Shown: in pieces, positions 51,705 to 61,216 of the stretch
Layout: each line of letters starts with the position of its first letter
Position numbering within the stretch: position 1 is the stretch's first letter
The notes under the pieces: model-generated
Database searches by the model: none
The model's input: only the letters and a program-made list of their open reading frames with translations
What the model was told of the DNA's origin: nothing
Program-made: the position numbers and the translations under genes
Origin: JAJDXW01 sp965214795
Lineage (GTDB): Bacteria > Pseudomonadota > Gammaproteobacteria > HK1
DNA length: 64,000 nt
NCBI GenBank assembly: GCA_965214795.1
Contig: OZ243976.1
Span: 4,030,001-4,094,000, forward strand
Direction: 5' to 3'

Positions 51705-52350
51705 CGCTGCGCGTCGCCGGCGTGCCCTGACAAGCCCACCACGGGCGCCGAGGCGCTTGACCGTGCGCCCCTTGGAGACACCCTGACCCCCATGACGGGC
51801 ACGCCGCAACGCCGCGATGGCCCCGCCCCGGCCACGAAGCGAGCGACAGCGATGACGATCCGGTCCGCAGCCATCGACGCCTTCGCGCGACGGGCAACGG
51901 ATCGTCCGACACGCCCCGGACGGGACCATCGGACACCGGGCCGGCCCTCAAGACCGGCGCCGGCGACGTGACCGGTGATCGAGGTTCGCGTCGCCGCGGC
52001 CGCCGGTGAACACGTGCGCTCGGCCCGCACTGGCGCCGCTCTCCGGCGATGGGGGGACAATGTGAGAAATCAGCACTCGGCCGATTGGACGCTGCACGGG
52101 ATGTGAGACGACCGCGACGCGCTTCGCTCGCGATGCGCTGGCGGGCCATGGGCTCGCGCTTCGCGGCCGATCCCCCGGTCTCTCCGCGGTTCAAATGAAC
52201 CAATGAATTACGTCGATATCTGTCCTGGATGTTCGAACCAGGCAACTGCAACGTTGCCGGCGGCCCGGCGGTGGGAACGTCGGATTGCGCTTCGTTCATC
52301 CGACCGGCCCGGGGTCGGAGGCGAGCTCCGGCCCCGGGCCGGGGGACCGG
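51705..52350. other. Long intergenic region
   Basis: About 650 bp between the ankyrin gene and the convergent csaA-like gene. Open frames here are not protein-like and no RNA gene or clear terminator is recognised. GGTTC/GAACC form a 5-bp hairpin at about 52187-52200. It may be decayed sequence. Confidence 0.4.
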
Positions 52351-52698
52351 TCAAGCCACGGGGGCGCCGTTCTCGACCGGGAACGTCGGGTGGAGGAGGA
52401 CGACCCCTGCCTCGTCGCTCACGGTGCCGAGCACCAGCACCTCCGACTTGACCCCGGCCACCCGCTTCGGAGGGAAGTTCATCACCGCCACGACCTGGCG
52501 GCCGACCAGCTCCCCGGGGGTGTAGTTGCGGGTGAGCTGGGCGGAGCTCGTCCGCATCCCGAGCGGTCCGAAGTCGATCCGCAGCACGTAGGCGGGGACC
52601 CGCGCCTTCGGATTCGGGGCCGCCTCGACGACGGTGCCGGCGTGGATCCGGACCCGCCGGAAATCCTCGAAAGTCACTTCCTCGATCACGTGCGTCAT
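52351..52698 (-). CDS. CsaA-like tRNA-binding-domain protein
   Basis: 115 residues, a stand-alone OB-fold tRNA-binding domain as in CsaA/YgjH export-linked chaperones. Motifs: FRRVRIHAGTVVEAAPNPKA, YVLRIDFGPLG, SAQLTRNY and VVAVMNFPPKRVAGVKSEVL, a complete family match. ATG 52698 follows GGGGAGG. The 309 bp upstream lack genes. Confidence 0.9.
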   Translation of the reverse strand: MTHVIEEVTFEDFRRVRIHAGTVVEAAPNPKARVPAYVLRIDFGPLGMRTSSAQLTRNYTPGELVGRQVVAVMNFPPKRVAGVKSEVLVLGTVSDEAGVVLLHPTFPVENGAPVA

Positions 52699-53007
52699 GC
52701 CGCCGCCCCTGCCTCCCCGCCGAAAAAGGGTCCTGTAACCATCACTTGACGAACGAACACACCGTACGAAGCCTGCGGCCGCCCGGCGGGTCGTCGGGCC
52801 GCGCCTTCGACCGACCCGACCGGCCAAGGGGCCGCCGGTGCCGGGCGGGTCGGGAACCGGACCCAGGCGGGTCGGACTCGCCAAACGTAATCCGACAACC
52901 GGGGATCGGCGGGAGATGTCGGGTCATGGCGGCAAGTCCCGAGAAACGGGGGTCGGTGACCCACCCCCTCCGTCACCCCCCTACCCTCCTCCGCCCGGTG
53001 GCTACGG
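52699..53007. other. Intergenic region
   Basis: 309 bp between gpmA (its 3' end) and the csaA-like start, both on the minus strand. It should hold the csaA-like promoter; GC-rich sequence with no clear hexamers, hairpin-U tract or gene. Confidence 0.4.
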
Positions 53008-53751
53008 TCACCTCGCCGCCCTCCCCTGCTCCGCGACGGCCCGCATGGCGGCCTCGATCCGCGCCTTGTCGCCGAGGTATCGATGCCCGACCTCCCGGAG
53101 CTCGGCATCGAGCTCGTACACGAGCGGCACGCCGGTCGGGATGTTCACCGCGAGGATCTCCTCGTCGGAGATCCCGCCGAGGTGTTTCACGAGGGCCCGC
53201 AGGGAGTTGCCGTGCGCGCAGACGAGGATCCGCTCACCGGCCCGCACCCGGGGCGCGATCGTGCCCTCCCACAGCGGCATCATCCGCTCCACGGTGTCCT
53301 TGAGGCACTCGGTGCGCGGCAGGTTCGGGACCCCCGCGTACCTCGCATCCCCCCCCGGGTGCCGCTCGTCGCCCGGTTCGAGGGCGGGGGGCGGCTCATC
53401 GTAGCTGCGGCGCCACCGCAAGACCTGATCCTCGCCGTAGCGGACCGCCGTCTCGGCCTTGTTCAGCCCCTGAAGAGCGCCGTAGTGGCGTTCGTTGAGA
53501 CGCCAGTCGCGGTGGACCGGGATCCACATCCGGTCCATCTCGTCGAGCGCGATCCAGAGGGTGCGGATCGCGCGCTTGAGCACCGAGGTGAAGGCCGCGT
53601 CGAACTCGAAACCCTCCTCGCGGAGCCGTGCCCCGGCCGTCCGGGCCTGACCCCGGCCGGCTTCCGTCAGATCGACGTCCGTCCACCCCGAGAAACGGTT
53701 CGAGAGGTTCCAGGTGCTCTCGCCGTGGCGGAGCAGAACGAGGGTATGCAC
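53008..53751 (-). CDS. gpmA: 2,3-bisphosphoglycerate-dependent phosphoglycerate mutase
   Basis: Glycolytic enzyme interconverting 3- and 2-phosphoglycerate. 247 residues. The phosphohistidine motif LVLLRHGESTWN, the FSGWTDVDLTEAG region, RHYGALQGLNKAETA and the second His in VCAHGNSLRALVKHL are intact. The start is GTG 53751 with GGGAGG just upstream. It lies downstream of waaA, separated by a duplicated waaA tail. Confidence 0.96.
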   Translation of the reverse strand: MHTLVLLRHGESTWNLSNRFSGWTDVDLTEAGRGQARTAGARLREEGFEFDAAFTSVLKRAIRTLWIALDEMDRMWIPVHRDWRLNERHYGALQGLNKAETAVRYGEDQVLRWRRSYDEPPPALEPGDERHPGGDARYAGVPNLPRTECLKDTVERMMPLWEGTIAPRVRAGERILVCAHGNSLRALVKHLGGISDEEILAVNIPTGVPLVYELDAELREVGHRYLGDKARIEAAMRAVAEQGRAAR

Positions 53752-53765
53752 CGGGCCCTCCCGGC

Positions 53766-53990
53766 CTTCGAACCGGTTCACGCCGACGCCTCGAACCGCC
53801 GATCGATGACCGCCACGGCCCGATCCCGTGCGTCGCGGCTCGAGAGCGCGAACCCCGGCACGAACCCCCGGCCCTCCCACCTTTCGGGCCGGCTCACACC
53901 GGCGCCCCGAGCAGCCGGTCGATGATTGCCATGGTCCGATCCCGTGCCCCACGGTTCGAGAGCACGAACCCCCGACCCTCCTCTCCCATG
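53766..53990 (-). repeat. Tandem duplication of the waaA 3' end
   Basis: Two copies of about 112 bp: one is the real end of waaA (about 53881-53990), the other lies just beyond its stop (about 53766-53880). Shared segments include CGATCCCGTG and GCACGAACCCCC. In frame, the waaA tail GRGFVLSNRGARDRTMAIID is echoed by GRGFVPGFALSSRDARDRAV. The outer copy has lost its stop context and is not translated with waaA. Confidence 0.7.
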
Positions 53991-55153
53991 CGGTGCCGCC
54001 GGTTCGGGTCCCGCAGGAGACCGATGACGGTTCGCGCGAGATCGTCCGCACCGTGCACGACCCGCACCGCCCCGACGGCCTGGAGCGAGGCCGCGAGGTC
54101 GGCGAAGTTGTGCGCATGGGGACCGATGAGCGCGGGGATGCCGAGGACGGCCGGCTCGAGGAGGTTGTGTCCTCCGATGTCGACGAGACTCCCCCCGACG
54201 AACGCCAGATCGGAGGCGGCGTAGAAAGCCGGCAACTCTCCCATCGTGTCGCCGAGGAGGACGTCGGCGGTCTCGTCGAAGCCCTCCGTCCGGAGCGACA
54301 CGGTGTAGCCGCGGCGCCGGACGAGGGATGCGATGCGGCCCGCCCGTTCCACGTGCCGGGGCACCAGGATGAGGCGGCATCCCCGCACCTCTTCGCGCAC
54401 CCGGGCGAATGCGTCGAGGGCCGCCTCCTCCTCGCCCGCGTGGGTGCTCGCGGCGACCCAGACCCGGCGGCTCGCCCCGATCCGGTGGCGCAGGAGCTGC
54501 CCGCTCTCGCGGGCGGCGGCCGGGACTGCGACGTCCAGCTTGGTGTTGCCGGTGACCACCACCCGGTCCGGGCGGACTCCGGTCGCGACGAGCCGCGCCG
54601 CATCCTCGCGGGTCTGGGCCGCGACGGCGTTCACCCGGGCGAGTGCGGGTGCGAAGAGGCGCCGGAAGCGGCGGTAGCCGGCCGCGGAGCGCTCCGAGAG
54701 CCGCGCGTTGACGTACACCAGCGGGATCGATCGCTCGGCGCAGGCGTGGATGAGATTGGGCCAGACCTCGGTCTCGAGCACGATGATCGCCCGGGGCGCG
54801 GTGCGGGCCAGGAACCGCCGGATCGCCCCCGGGAGATCCCAGGGCAAGTAGCGCTGCACCACCCGCCCGGAGAACAGGGACTCGCACCGCCGGCGCCCGG
54901 ACGGCGTGGTCGTGGTGAGCAGGACCGGCCCGCGGCGCTGCTCCAGCAGGACGTCGAGAAGAGGAAGGGCGGCCTGAACCTCCCCGACCGATACCGCGTG
55001 CACCAGGATCCCCCCCGCTCCGGCGGACGGGCCGAACCCGAGCCGCTCGCCGATGTGCCGGAGATAGCCCCGGTCCCGGCGCGCCCGCCACGCGAGACGA
55101 AGCCAGACGTACGGCATCATCGTGTAGAGGGCGATCGTGTAGAGGGTTCGCAC
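53894..55153 (-). CDS. waaA: 3-deoxy-D-manno-octulosonic acid transferase
   Basis: Transfers Kdo to lipid A precursor at the cytoplasmic face of the inner membrane, an essential LPS step. 419 residues with an N-terminal membrane anchor (YTIALYTMMPYVWLRLAWRA). GT30 motifs: VHAVSVGEVQAALPLL, ETEVWPNLIHAC, WVAASTHAGEEEAAL and GGSLVDIGGHNLLEPAVLG. Proof of a Gram-negative envelope. ATG 55153. Confidence 0.95.
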   Translation of the reverse strand: MRTLYTIALYTMMPYVWLRLAWRARRDRGYLRHIGERLGFGPSAGAGGILVHAVSVGEVQAALPLLDVLLEQRRGPVLLTTTTPSGRRRCESLFSGRVVQRYLPWDLPGAIRRFLARTAPRAIIVLETEVWPNLIHACAERSIPLVYVNARLSERSAAGYRRFRRLFAPALARVNAVAAQTREDAARLVATGVRPDRVVVTGNTKLDVAVPAAARESGQLLRHRIGASRRVWVAASTHAGEEEAALDAFARVREEVRGCRLILVPRHVERAGRIASLVRRRGYTVSLRTEGFDETADVLLGDTMGELPAFYAASDLAFVGGSLVDIGGHNLLEPAVLGIPALIGPHAHNFADLAASLQAVGAVRVVHGADDLARTVIGLLRDPNRRHRMGEEGRGFVLSNRGARDRTMAIIDRLLGAPV

Positions 55154-55681
55154 GGTACGTGGGCCGCCAGGGTTCGCCGATGTTCGCCGGAGTGCGTCAG
55201 GGCTTGCCGGGGTTCGCTAGCGCGCGTATCTCACCGGGCTGCGTCGCGAGGGTGCGGAGACGCCCCGAGATGTGACAGCAGCGGGTCGAACGGACCGCAA
55301 GAGCGCGTGCGCGCTACTGAAGGCGTAGCCTACACTACGTCGAAGCGGCTCGAGGGAGTACGGCCCGCCACCGCGAGCGGATTGGCGGCCGCAGCAGGGA
55401 GTCGGTGATTTTTTCAGGCTGGAGCTGCCGGTGCCCCACATCTCTTCGCTGAACTTTGAATATGAATAATTCATATCAATTCAATTGCTTGCAATCTATC
55501 TGCCCTATCTGTCGATGACTGCCCAAGCCAGAATCGTCGGGCCTCGGCCGCATCGGGACCGTCCAGGGACTGGTTTGTCACTCGATGCGCCGTTCACGGA
55601 AAAGCAAAAGGCCGGAAAACAATGACTTCCATGATACGCCGCGCATGAAGCCCAGCGGGGAGATGTGGGGCACGGGCAGGG
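55154..55681. other. Intergenic region with an AT-rich palindrome
   Basis: About 530 bp between the alpha/beta hydrolase stop and the waaA start. No gene is recognised. A perfect palindrome ATATGAAT-A-ATTCATAT at 55460-55476 lies in a short AT-rich island, unusual in this GC-rich window and operator-like. It probably contains the waaA promoter. Confidence 0.5.
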
Positions 55682-56458
55682 CTAGAGCTCTTCGAGGAAG
55701 CGCGTGATCGCTTCGGTCGTCGCCCTCGGCCGCTCGCGGTGCGGGGAATGGCCGCAGTCGTCGAGGACGAGGGTCCGGCACGGTCCGGCGCACCGCTGCG
55801 CTATGACCTCCACTTGGCGGAGGGTCCCGTAGGGGTCGTCGCGTCCCTGCACGACGAGGAGCGGCACGTTCACCCGGGCAAGCTCCTCCTCGATGGTCCA
55901 GTGCTCGAACTCCGGATCGAGCCAGGCATCGCACCACCCCCGGAAGGCGTCGTCGGTCCGATCGCCGTGGTATCGGGCGAGCCGTTGGCGCAGATCGCCC
56001 TGCCGGAACGCCTCTCGCGCCGCCTCGATCCCCTCGATGCAGCGCGGCTCGTTGAACGCGTGCGCGGCGAGGGTCACCACCGCGCCGAGCGGAGCCGCTC
56101 CGAGGGCGGCGCCGAGGAGGGCGATGGTCCCGCCGTCGCTGTGTCCGACAAGGACCGGCGCTCCATCGACGCCCGCCTCCTCGAACACCCCGGGGAGGAC
56201 CACCCGCGCCTCGCGGTCCATGAAGTCGAGCGGCCGCGGCAACCCGGCCGGGCTGGACCCGCCGTAGCCGAAGCGGCTGTAGGCGAAGACCTCCCTCCCG
56301 GTCGACCGCGCAAGCTCGCCCGGCCAGTCGCGCCACATGCTCACGCAGCCGAGTCCTTCGTGGAGCAGGACGAGCGGCGACCCTCCGCCCGCCTCCGTTC
56401 CCCAGCGGGCGTACTCGATACGGCCGCCCGCCGCGTCGAGGAACCCCGAATCGATCAC
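55682..56458 (-). CDS. Alpha/beta hydrolase
   Basis: 258 residues with the canonical fold: oxyanion region LVLLHEGLGCVSMW, nucleophile elbow LVGHSDGGTIALL (Ser), VVQGRDDPYGT (acid) and DDCGHSPHRERP (His). Start GTG 56458 overlaps the ligase stop (GTGA). As the terminal gene of the box cluster it may be a thioesterase or lactonase removing dead-end intermediates; not proven. Confidence 0.88.
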   Translation of the reverse strand: MIDSGFLDAAGGRIEYARWGTEAGGGSPLVLLHEGLGCVSMWRDWPGELARSTGREVFAYSRFGYGGSSPAGLPRPLDFMDREARVVLPGVFEEAGVDGAPVLVGHSDGGTIALLGAALGAAPLGAVVTLAAHAFNEPRCIEGIEAAREAFRQGDLRQRLARYHGDRTDDAFRGWCDAWLDPEFEHWTIEEELARVNVPLLVVQGRDDPYGTLRQVEVIAQRCAGPCRTLVLDDCGHSPHRERPRATTEAITRFLEEL

Positions 56459-58110
56459 GCCCGCAGTTCGTAGCGCTTGATCTTGCCGGTCGCGGTCTTC
56501 GGCAGCTCGCTAGTGAACTCGATCCATCGCGGGTACTTGTAGGGAGCGAGGCGCTCCTTGACGAAACGCTTGAGCTCCTCCGCGAGTTCCGGCGAAGCGC
56601 GGCCGGAGTCGGTCAGCACGACGAACGCCTTGGGCTTGACGAGGTCGTTCTCGTCCTTCTCCCCCACCACCGCCGCTTCGAGCACGTCCTCGTGGTCGAT
56701 GAGCGCGCCCTCGACCTCGAAGGGCGAGACCCATATCCCGCCCACCTTGAGCATGTCGTCCGTGCGTCCCGCGCACACGTAGTAGCCATCGTCGTCCCGG
56801 CGGTACTTGTCCCCGGTCCGGGTCCAGGGGCCGTGGAAGGACCGCAGGCTCTTCTCCCGCTGGTTCCAGTAGGCGACGGCCGCGGTCGTGCCGCGCACGC
56901 AGAGCTCCCCGATCTCCCCCGGCGGCACCGCCTCGCCGTCCTCGCCGACGAGCTTGACCTCGTATCCCGGAACGGGCTCGCGCCCCGTCGTCCCGTAGCG
57001 ATGGTCGCCGGGACGGTTGCTCAAGAAGATGTGCAGCATCTCGGTGGTGCCGATCCCGTCCAGCGGCGCGACCCCGAACCGCTCCTCCCACGCGCGCGCG
57101 ACCCCGACCGGAAGGGGCTCTCCGGCGGATATGCAGCGGCGAAGGCGGGGCGAGCCCACCGCCCGATCGTTCGCGGGATCGGCGAGGAGGTTGCCGTAGA
57201 GGGTCGGCACGCCGAAGAACAGGGTCGGCTCGCGCTCGCGCAGCACCTTCATCACCGCGTCGGGGGTCGGGCGCCCCGGAAAGAGGACCGCCGTCGCGCC
57301 GACATAGAGCGGGATCGTCAGGGCGTTCCCGAGCCCGTAGGCGAAGAACAGCTTGGCGGCCGAAAAGACGACGTCGTCCGGCTCCACTCCGAGCACTGCG
57401 AGACCGTATCCGGCCACCGTGTGGACGAGGTGGCGATGCAGGTGCATCGCTCCCTTGGGGGGGCCGGTGGTCCCGGACGTATAGAGCCAGAAGGCGACGT
57501 CGTCGGCCGTCGTGGGCGCGGGTTCGAGGCTCGTTCCGGCCGCCGACACAAGGTCGGCGAGACGATGGGCGCCCGCCCCGCTCGCCCCGCCCGCCTCGTC
57601 CGCTCGGCCTGCACCGCTCGCCCGACCCGACCCGCCCGCTCGGTCCGCCCCGTCACCGTGACCCGCCACCACCACCTCCCGCAGCCAGGGCTGTTCGCCC
57701 AGGATGGGCGCAAAGGCGGGGTAGAGTTCCGCGTTCACCACCAGGGTGTGGGCCCGGCTGTCGCGCAGCACGTAGTCGTAGTCGGCCGCGGTCAGCAGGG
57801 TGTTGAGGGGGATCGGGACCGCGCCGATCCTGAGCGCGCCGAGGAACACGGCCGGGAAGTCCACCGAGTCGAGCAGGCAGATCGCGACCCGGTTCTCCAT
57901 CCGCACCCCGAGCTCGAGCAGGGCGTTGCCGGCCCGGTTGATCCGTTCCGCGAGCTCCGCGTAGGTGTACGCCCCGGCCGCGTCGATGAACGCTAGGTGT
58001 CCCGCCCGCTCCGTTGCGAGGTGGCGGTCGACGAGGTCCCGCGCCGCGTTGTACTTGCGGGGGATCTCCACCCGGGGCGGGCTGACCGTGATGTCGATCG
58101 TCGAGTACAT
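56455..58110 (-). CDS. Benzoate-CoA ligase family protein
   Basis: 551-residue acyl-adenylate enzyme activating benzoate (or a close analogue) to its CoA ester. P-loop YTSGTTGPPKGAMH, AMP motif GIGTTEMLHIF (typical of benzoate-CoA ligases), YYVCAGRTDDMLKVGG hinge and catalytic Lys in LPKTATGKIKRYE. A Gly/Ala/Arg/Asp-rich insertion (GSGRASGAGRADEAGGASG) lies near residue 150-175. ATG 58110 has a GGAAGG site. It follows boxB by 17 bp. Confidence 0.9.
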   Translation of the reverse strand: MYSTIDITVSPPRVEIPRKYNAARDLVDRHLATERAGHLAFIDAAGAYTYAELAERINRAGNALLELGVRMENRVAICLLDSVDFPAVFLGALRIGAVPIPLNTLLTAADYDYVLRDSRAHTLVVNAELYPAFAPILGEQPWLREVVVAGHGDGADRAGGSGRASGAGRADEAGGASGAGAHRLADLVSAAGTSLEPAPTTADDVAFWLYTSGTTGPPKGAMHLHRHLVHTVAGYGLAVLGVEPDDVVFSAAKLFFAYGLGNALTIPLYVGATAVLFPGRPTPDAVMKVLREREPTLFFGVPTLYGNLLADPANDRAVGSPRLRRCISAGEPLPVGVARAWEERFGVAPLDGIGTTEMLHIFLSNRPGDHRYGTTGREPVPGYEVKLVGEDGEAVPPGEIGELCVRGTTAAVAYWNQREKSLRSFHGPWTRTGDKYRRDDDGYYVCAGRTDDMLKVGGIWVSPFEVEGALIDHEDVLEAAVVGEKDENDLVKPKAFVVLTDSGRASPELAEELKRFVKERLAPYKYPRWIEFTSELPKTATGKIKRYELRA

Positions 58111-58127
58111 GGCCCTTCCGGGGCGGC

Positions 58128-59555
58128 TCAGCCGAGTCGCACGTATTCGAAGTCCACCGGGTTGCGGTCCACGCCGCGCTCCGGCGGCGCGATCCAGTTC
58201 GCGAACCGGCCGGGCGCGTGCACCGCCTCCGGCATCAGCGACGCCACGTACTCCCGGTCGCGCGCGGTCGGAAGCCACTCGCGCTCGCGGCGCCGCCACT
58301 CCGCCTCGCCGATGCCCGCGCCTTCCGGGGTGACGTGGACGTCCCGGAAGAGGCCGATCCGGCGGTTGAACGCCCGGTGGGGCAGGCTGAGCTCGAAGTC
58401 CACCCCGGCGTCGCGGAAGATGCGGTTCCACTTGCGCACCCCGATCTCGACGTCGGCGATGAAGTCGTCGCGCAGCCGCTCGTTGAGCACGTTGAGGGCG
58501 GGGGCCTCCTCCGTCTCGAAGCCGCTCCCCTCCGCGGCCGGGCGCAGCATGGGATAGGCCGCGGAATCGAGCCGGTGGTCGTCGTCGATCCGCCCCTCCC
58601 GGTAGCGGCCCTTGAGCCCCATCGAGTACCAGTTCGCGGAGTTGGTGGAGACCTCCGCGCCGAAGAGGTCGAGGGTGACGGAGTAGTGGAAGTTGAGGTA
58701 CTTCCGGAACGTCTCCGGGTCGATGACCCCGAGCGACCGCGGGTCCGCGTCGGGAGACTCGCGGAGCGCGTCCGCGGTCCGCTGCACGATCCGGGTGAGC
58801 CCGGACTCCCCGACGTACATGTGGTACGACTCTTCCTTCAGCATGAACCGGCAGGTGCGGGCCAGGGGGTCGAAGCCGGATTCCTGCAGGGCGGCGAGCT
58901 GGAACTTCCCGTCCCGGTCGGTGAAGTAGGTGAACATGAAGAAGGCGAGCCAGTCAGGCGTCGCCTCGTTGAAGGCGCCGAGGATGCGGGGATGGTCCGC
59001 GTCCCCGGAGCGCCGCTCGAGGAGGGCGTCGGCCTCGTCCCGCCCGTCACGGCCGAAATAGGCATGCAGCAGGTAGACCATCGCCCAGAGGTGTCGCCCC
59101 TCCTCCACGTTGACCTGCAGCAGGGCGCGGAGATCGTAGAGCGAGGGGCAGGTCGCGCCGAGGTGGCGCTGCTGCTCGACCGAGGCGGGCTCGGTGTCCC
59201 CCTGCACGGTGATGATGCGCCGCAGCGCGCCGCGATGCTCGCCGGGGACCTCCTGCCACACCGGCTCGCCCTTGCGGTCGCCGAACCCGATGACCCGGTC
59301 CGCGGTGGGCGGGGCGAGGAAGATGCCCCAGCGGTAGTCCGGCATCTTCACGTAGTCGTAGTGGGCCCAGCCGCCCGTATCGACGTCCACCGCGGTGCGA
59401 AGGTAGACGTCGCTCGTCTGGAGCCCCACCGGACCCGCTTCCCGCCACCACTCGACGTAGGCCGGCTGCCACGCCTCGAGCGCGCGCCGCAGGCGCCGGT
59501 CGTCGCCGAGCCCGACATTGTTGGGGATGCGCTGGTTGAGATCGACGCTCGCCAT
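58128..59555 (-). CDS. boxB: Benzoyl-CoA 2,3-epoxidase oxygenase component
   Basis: 475-residue di-iron oxygenase that epoxidises benzoyl-CoA together with the reductase BoxA. Ligand motifs fit VEEGRHLWAMVYLLHAYFG and KEESYHMYVGESG (ExxH), with WLAFFMFTYFTDRDGKFQL between them, all hallmark BoxB segments. ATG 59555 has a GGAGGG site. Two bp separate it from boxC. boxA is not in the window. Confidence 0.95.
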   Translation of the reverse strand: MASVDLNQRIPNNVGLGDDRRLRRALEAWQPAYVEWWREAGPVGLQTSDVYLRTAVDVDTGGWAHYDYVKMPDYRWGIFLAPPTADRVIGFGDRKGEPVWQEVPGEHRGALRRIITVQGDTEPASVEQQRHLGATCPSLYDLRALLQVNVEEGRHLWAMVYLLHAYFGRDGRDEADALLERRSGDADHPRILGAFNEATPDWLAFFMFTYFTDRDGKFQLAALQESGFDPLARTCRFMLKEESYHMYVGESGLTRIVQRTADALRESPDADPRSLGVIDPETFRKYLNFHYSVTLDLFGAEVSTNSANWYSMGLKGRYREGRIDDDHRLDSAAYPMLRPAAEGSGFETEEAPALNVLNERLRDDFIADVEIGVRKWNRIFRDAGVDFELSLPHRAFNRRIGLFRDVHVTPEGAGIGEAEWRRREREWLPTARDREYVASLMPEAVHAPGRFANWIAPPERGVDRNPVDFEYVRLG

Positions 59556-59557
59556 GT

Positions 59558-61216
59558 TCAGACCCTCCGCCGGTCGAATTCGGCGCCGCGCCCCGTGCCG
59601 TAGAGCAGGAGCGAGCCGCGCTCCCCCACCGCGTTGGGACGCTGGAATATCCAATTCTGCCACGCGCTGAGCCGCCCGAATATCTTCGACTCCATCGTCT
59701 CGGGGCCCGGAAAGCGCAGGCTCGCCTCCATGCCGACGAGGGCGTCCGGAGAGAAGCTCGACCGCTCCTCGACGGCGACGCGCACCTCGTCCTCCCAGTC
59801 GATGTCGTCCGGGGTGAAGGTCACGATGCGAAGCGCCTCGGCGGCCCCGGCGTCGAGGCGGCGCCCGGCTGCGTCCCGGAGGGCATCGGGGACGCGCGCC
59901 TCCTCGGGGTAGCGCATCGCGAGCCGGGCAAGACCGTTGACGGCCGGATACGCGCCGAAGTTGAGCGGGCCGAGCGCCACGGCGGCCGGGGCGACCGGCT
60001 TCTCCTCATACTCCTCGCCCCGGAGCATGTAGGCGCGATCCGCCCCGAGCACCAGCTCGAGCAGGGTGCCCGCGAAGCAGCTCCCCGGCTCGACGAGCGC
60101 GATATGGCTCCGGCCGACCACGTCCAGGCGCTTCAGGACCCGTTTCCAGAACAGCCTGATTTCGCGCACGAGCCAGTGATCGGGGTGGGTGTCGAGGAGC
60201 GCATCGAAGGCGAGCACGCGGGCGAGGTCGCCGCGCGAGCGCAGGAGCCACGTCCCGATCTCGAGCTCGTTGTGACGCAGCCACAAAATTGCGTCGTCGA
60301 GCTCGCGGGCGAGCGCGAGCGGCCAGAAAGCCTCCCCCGCGGCCGCGATCCCCGCCGGGTCGTCCACTTCATCCGCGGTGGGGTCCCGCTCCGGACCGCG
60401 GATGAGGAGGTTCGCGGTCCGGGCCGCGCGGTCGATCGCGACCTCGAGATGGCGATACCGCCTCGTGTCGGGACCGGACTCGCACGCGAGGTCCGGCCAA
60501 GCGATCCCGCGCTCGGCCGGACGGTTCGCCGCGAACGCGCGGGCGCGCTCGCGGACCGCCTCGTCGAAGCGCGAACGAGGCGCCAGCTCGTCGACGAGGC
60601 GCCAGTCGAGCGCGCGCCGCCCCCGCACCCCTTCCTCCACCGTGCAGAAGAAGTCCGCGTGGTCGCGGCGCACCTTGCGCTTGTCGACGACCCTCGTGAG
60701 GCCGCCGGTTCCGGGCAGGACGCCGAGGAGGGGCACCTCAGGCAGGGATACCGCGCTCGAACCGTCATCCACCAGCATGATCCAGTCGCAGGCGAGGGCC
60801 AGCTCGTAGCCGCCGCCCGCCGCCGCGCCGTTCAGCGCCGCCACGTAGTGCTGCCCCGAGTGCGCGCACGCATCCTCGATGGCGTTCCGGGTCTCGTTGG
60901 TGAACTTGCAGAAATTGACCTTGTCGGCATGGCCCGACCGGCCGAGCATCCGGATGTTGGCCCCCGCCGAGAACACCCGGTCGCGGGCAGAGGTGATCAC
61001 CACCGCCCCCACCTCCGGGTGCTCGAAGCGAAGGCGCTCGACCGCGTCGTGAAGCTCGATATCGACCCCGAGGTCGTAGGAGTTGAGCTTGAGCTCGTAG
61101 CCCGGGCCGATGCCGCCCTGCTCGTCCACGGCGAGCCGGAGGATCGCCACCGGCCCGTCGACCTCCATCGACCAGTGACGGTAGCGGTCCGGGCGAGACC
61201 GGAATTCCACTGTCAT
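59558..61216 (-). CDS. boxC: Benzoyl-CoA-dihydrodiol lyase
   Basis: 552 residues. Ring-opening lyase of the aerobic benzoyl-CoA pathway that hydrolyses the epoxide to dehydroadipyl-CoA semialdehyde and formate. It carries a crotonase domain (VVITSARDRVFSAGANI, NGAAAGGGYELALACDWIM) and a second crotonase-like half (HIALVEPGSCFAGTLLELVL). C-terminal WQNWIFQRPNAVG is typical of BoxC. First gene of the boxC-boxB-ligase-hydrolase unit. Confidence 0.95.
   Translation of the reverse strand: MTVEFRSRPDRYRHWSMEVDGPVAILRLAVDEQGGIGPGYELKLNSYDLGVDIELHDAVERLRFEHPEVGAVVITSARDRVFSAGANIRMLGRSGHADKVNFCKFTNETRNAIEDACAHSGQHYVAALNGAAAGGGYELALACDWIMLVDDGSSAVSLPEVPLLGVLPGTGGLTRVVDKRKVRRDHADFFCTVEEGVRGRRALDWRLVDELAPRSRFDEAVRERARAFAANRPAERGIAWPDLACESGPDTRRYRHLEVAIDRAARTANLLIRGPERDPTADEVDDPAGIAAAGEAFWPLALARELDDAILWLRHNELEIGTWLLRSRGDLARVLAFDALLDTHPDHWLVREIRLFWKRVLKRLDVVGRSHIALVEPGSCFAGTLLELVLGADRAYMLRGEEYEEKPVAPAAVALGPLNFGAYPAVNGLARLAMRYPEEARVPDALRDAAGRRLDAGAAEALRIVTFTPDDIDWEDEVRVAVEERSSFSPDALVGMEASLRFPGPETMESKIFGRLSAWQNWIFQRPNAVGERGSLLLYGTGRGAEFDRRRV

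Noticed and set aside
52187..52240. Hairpin GGTTC-AAAT-GAACC and nearby GTTCGAACC resembling tRNA T-arms.
   Set aside because: No acceptor, D or anticodon arms could be assembled around it.
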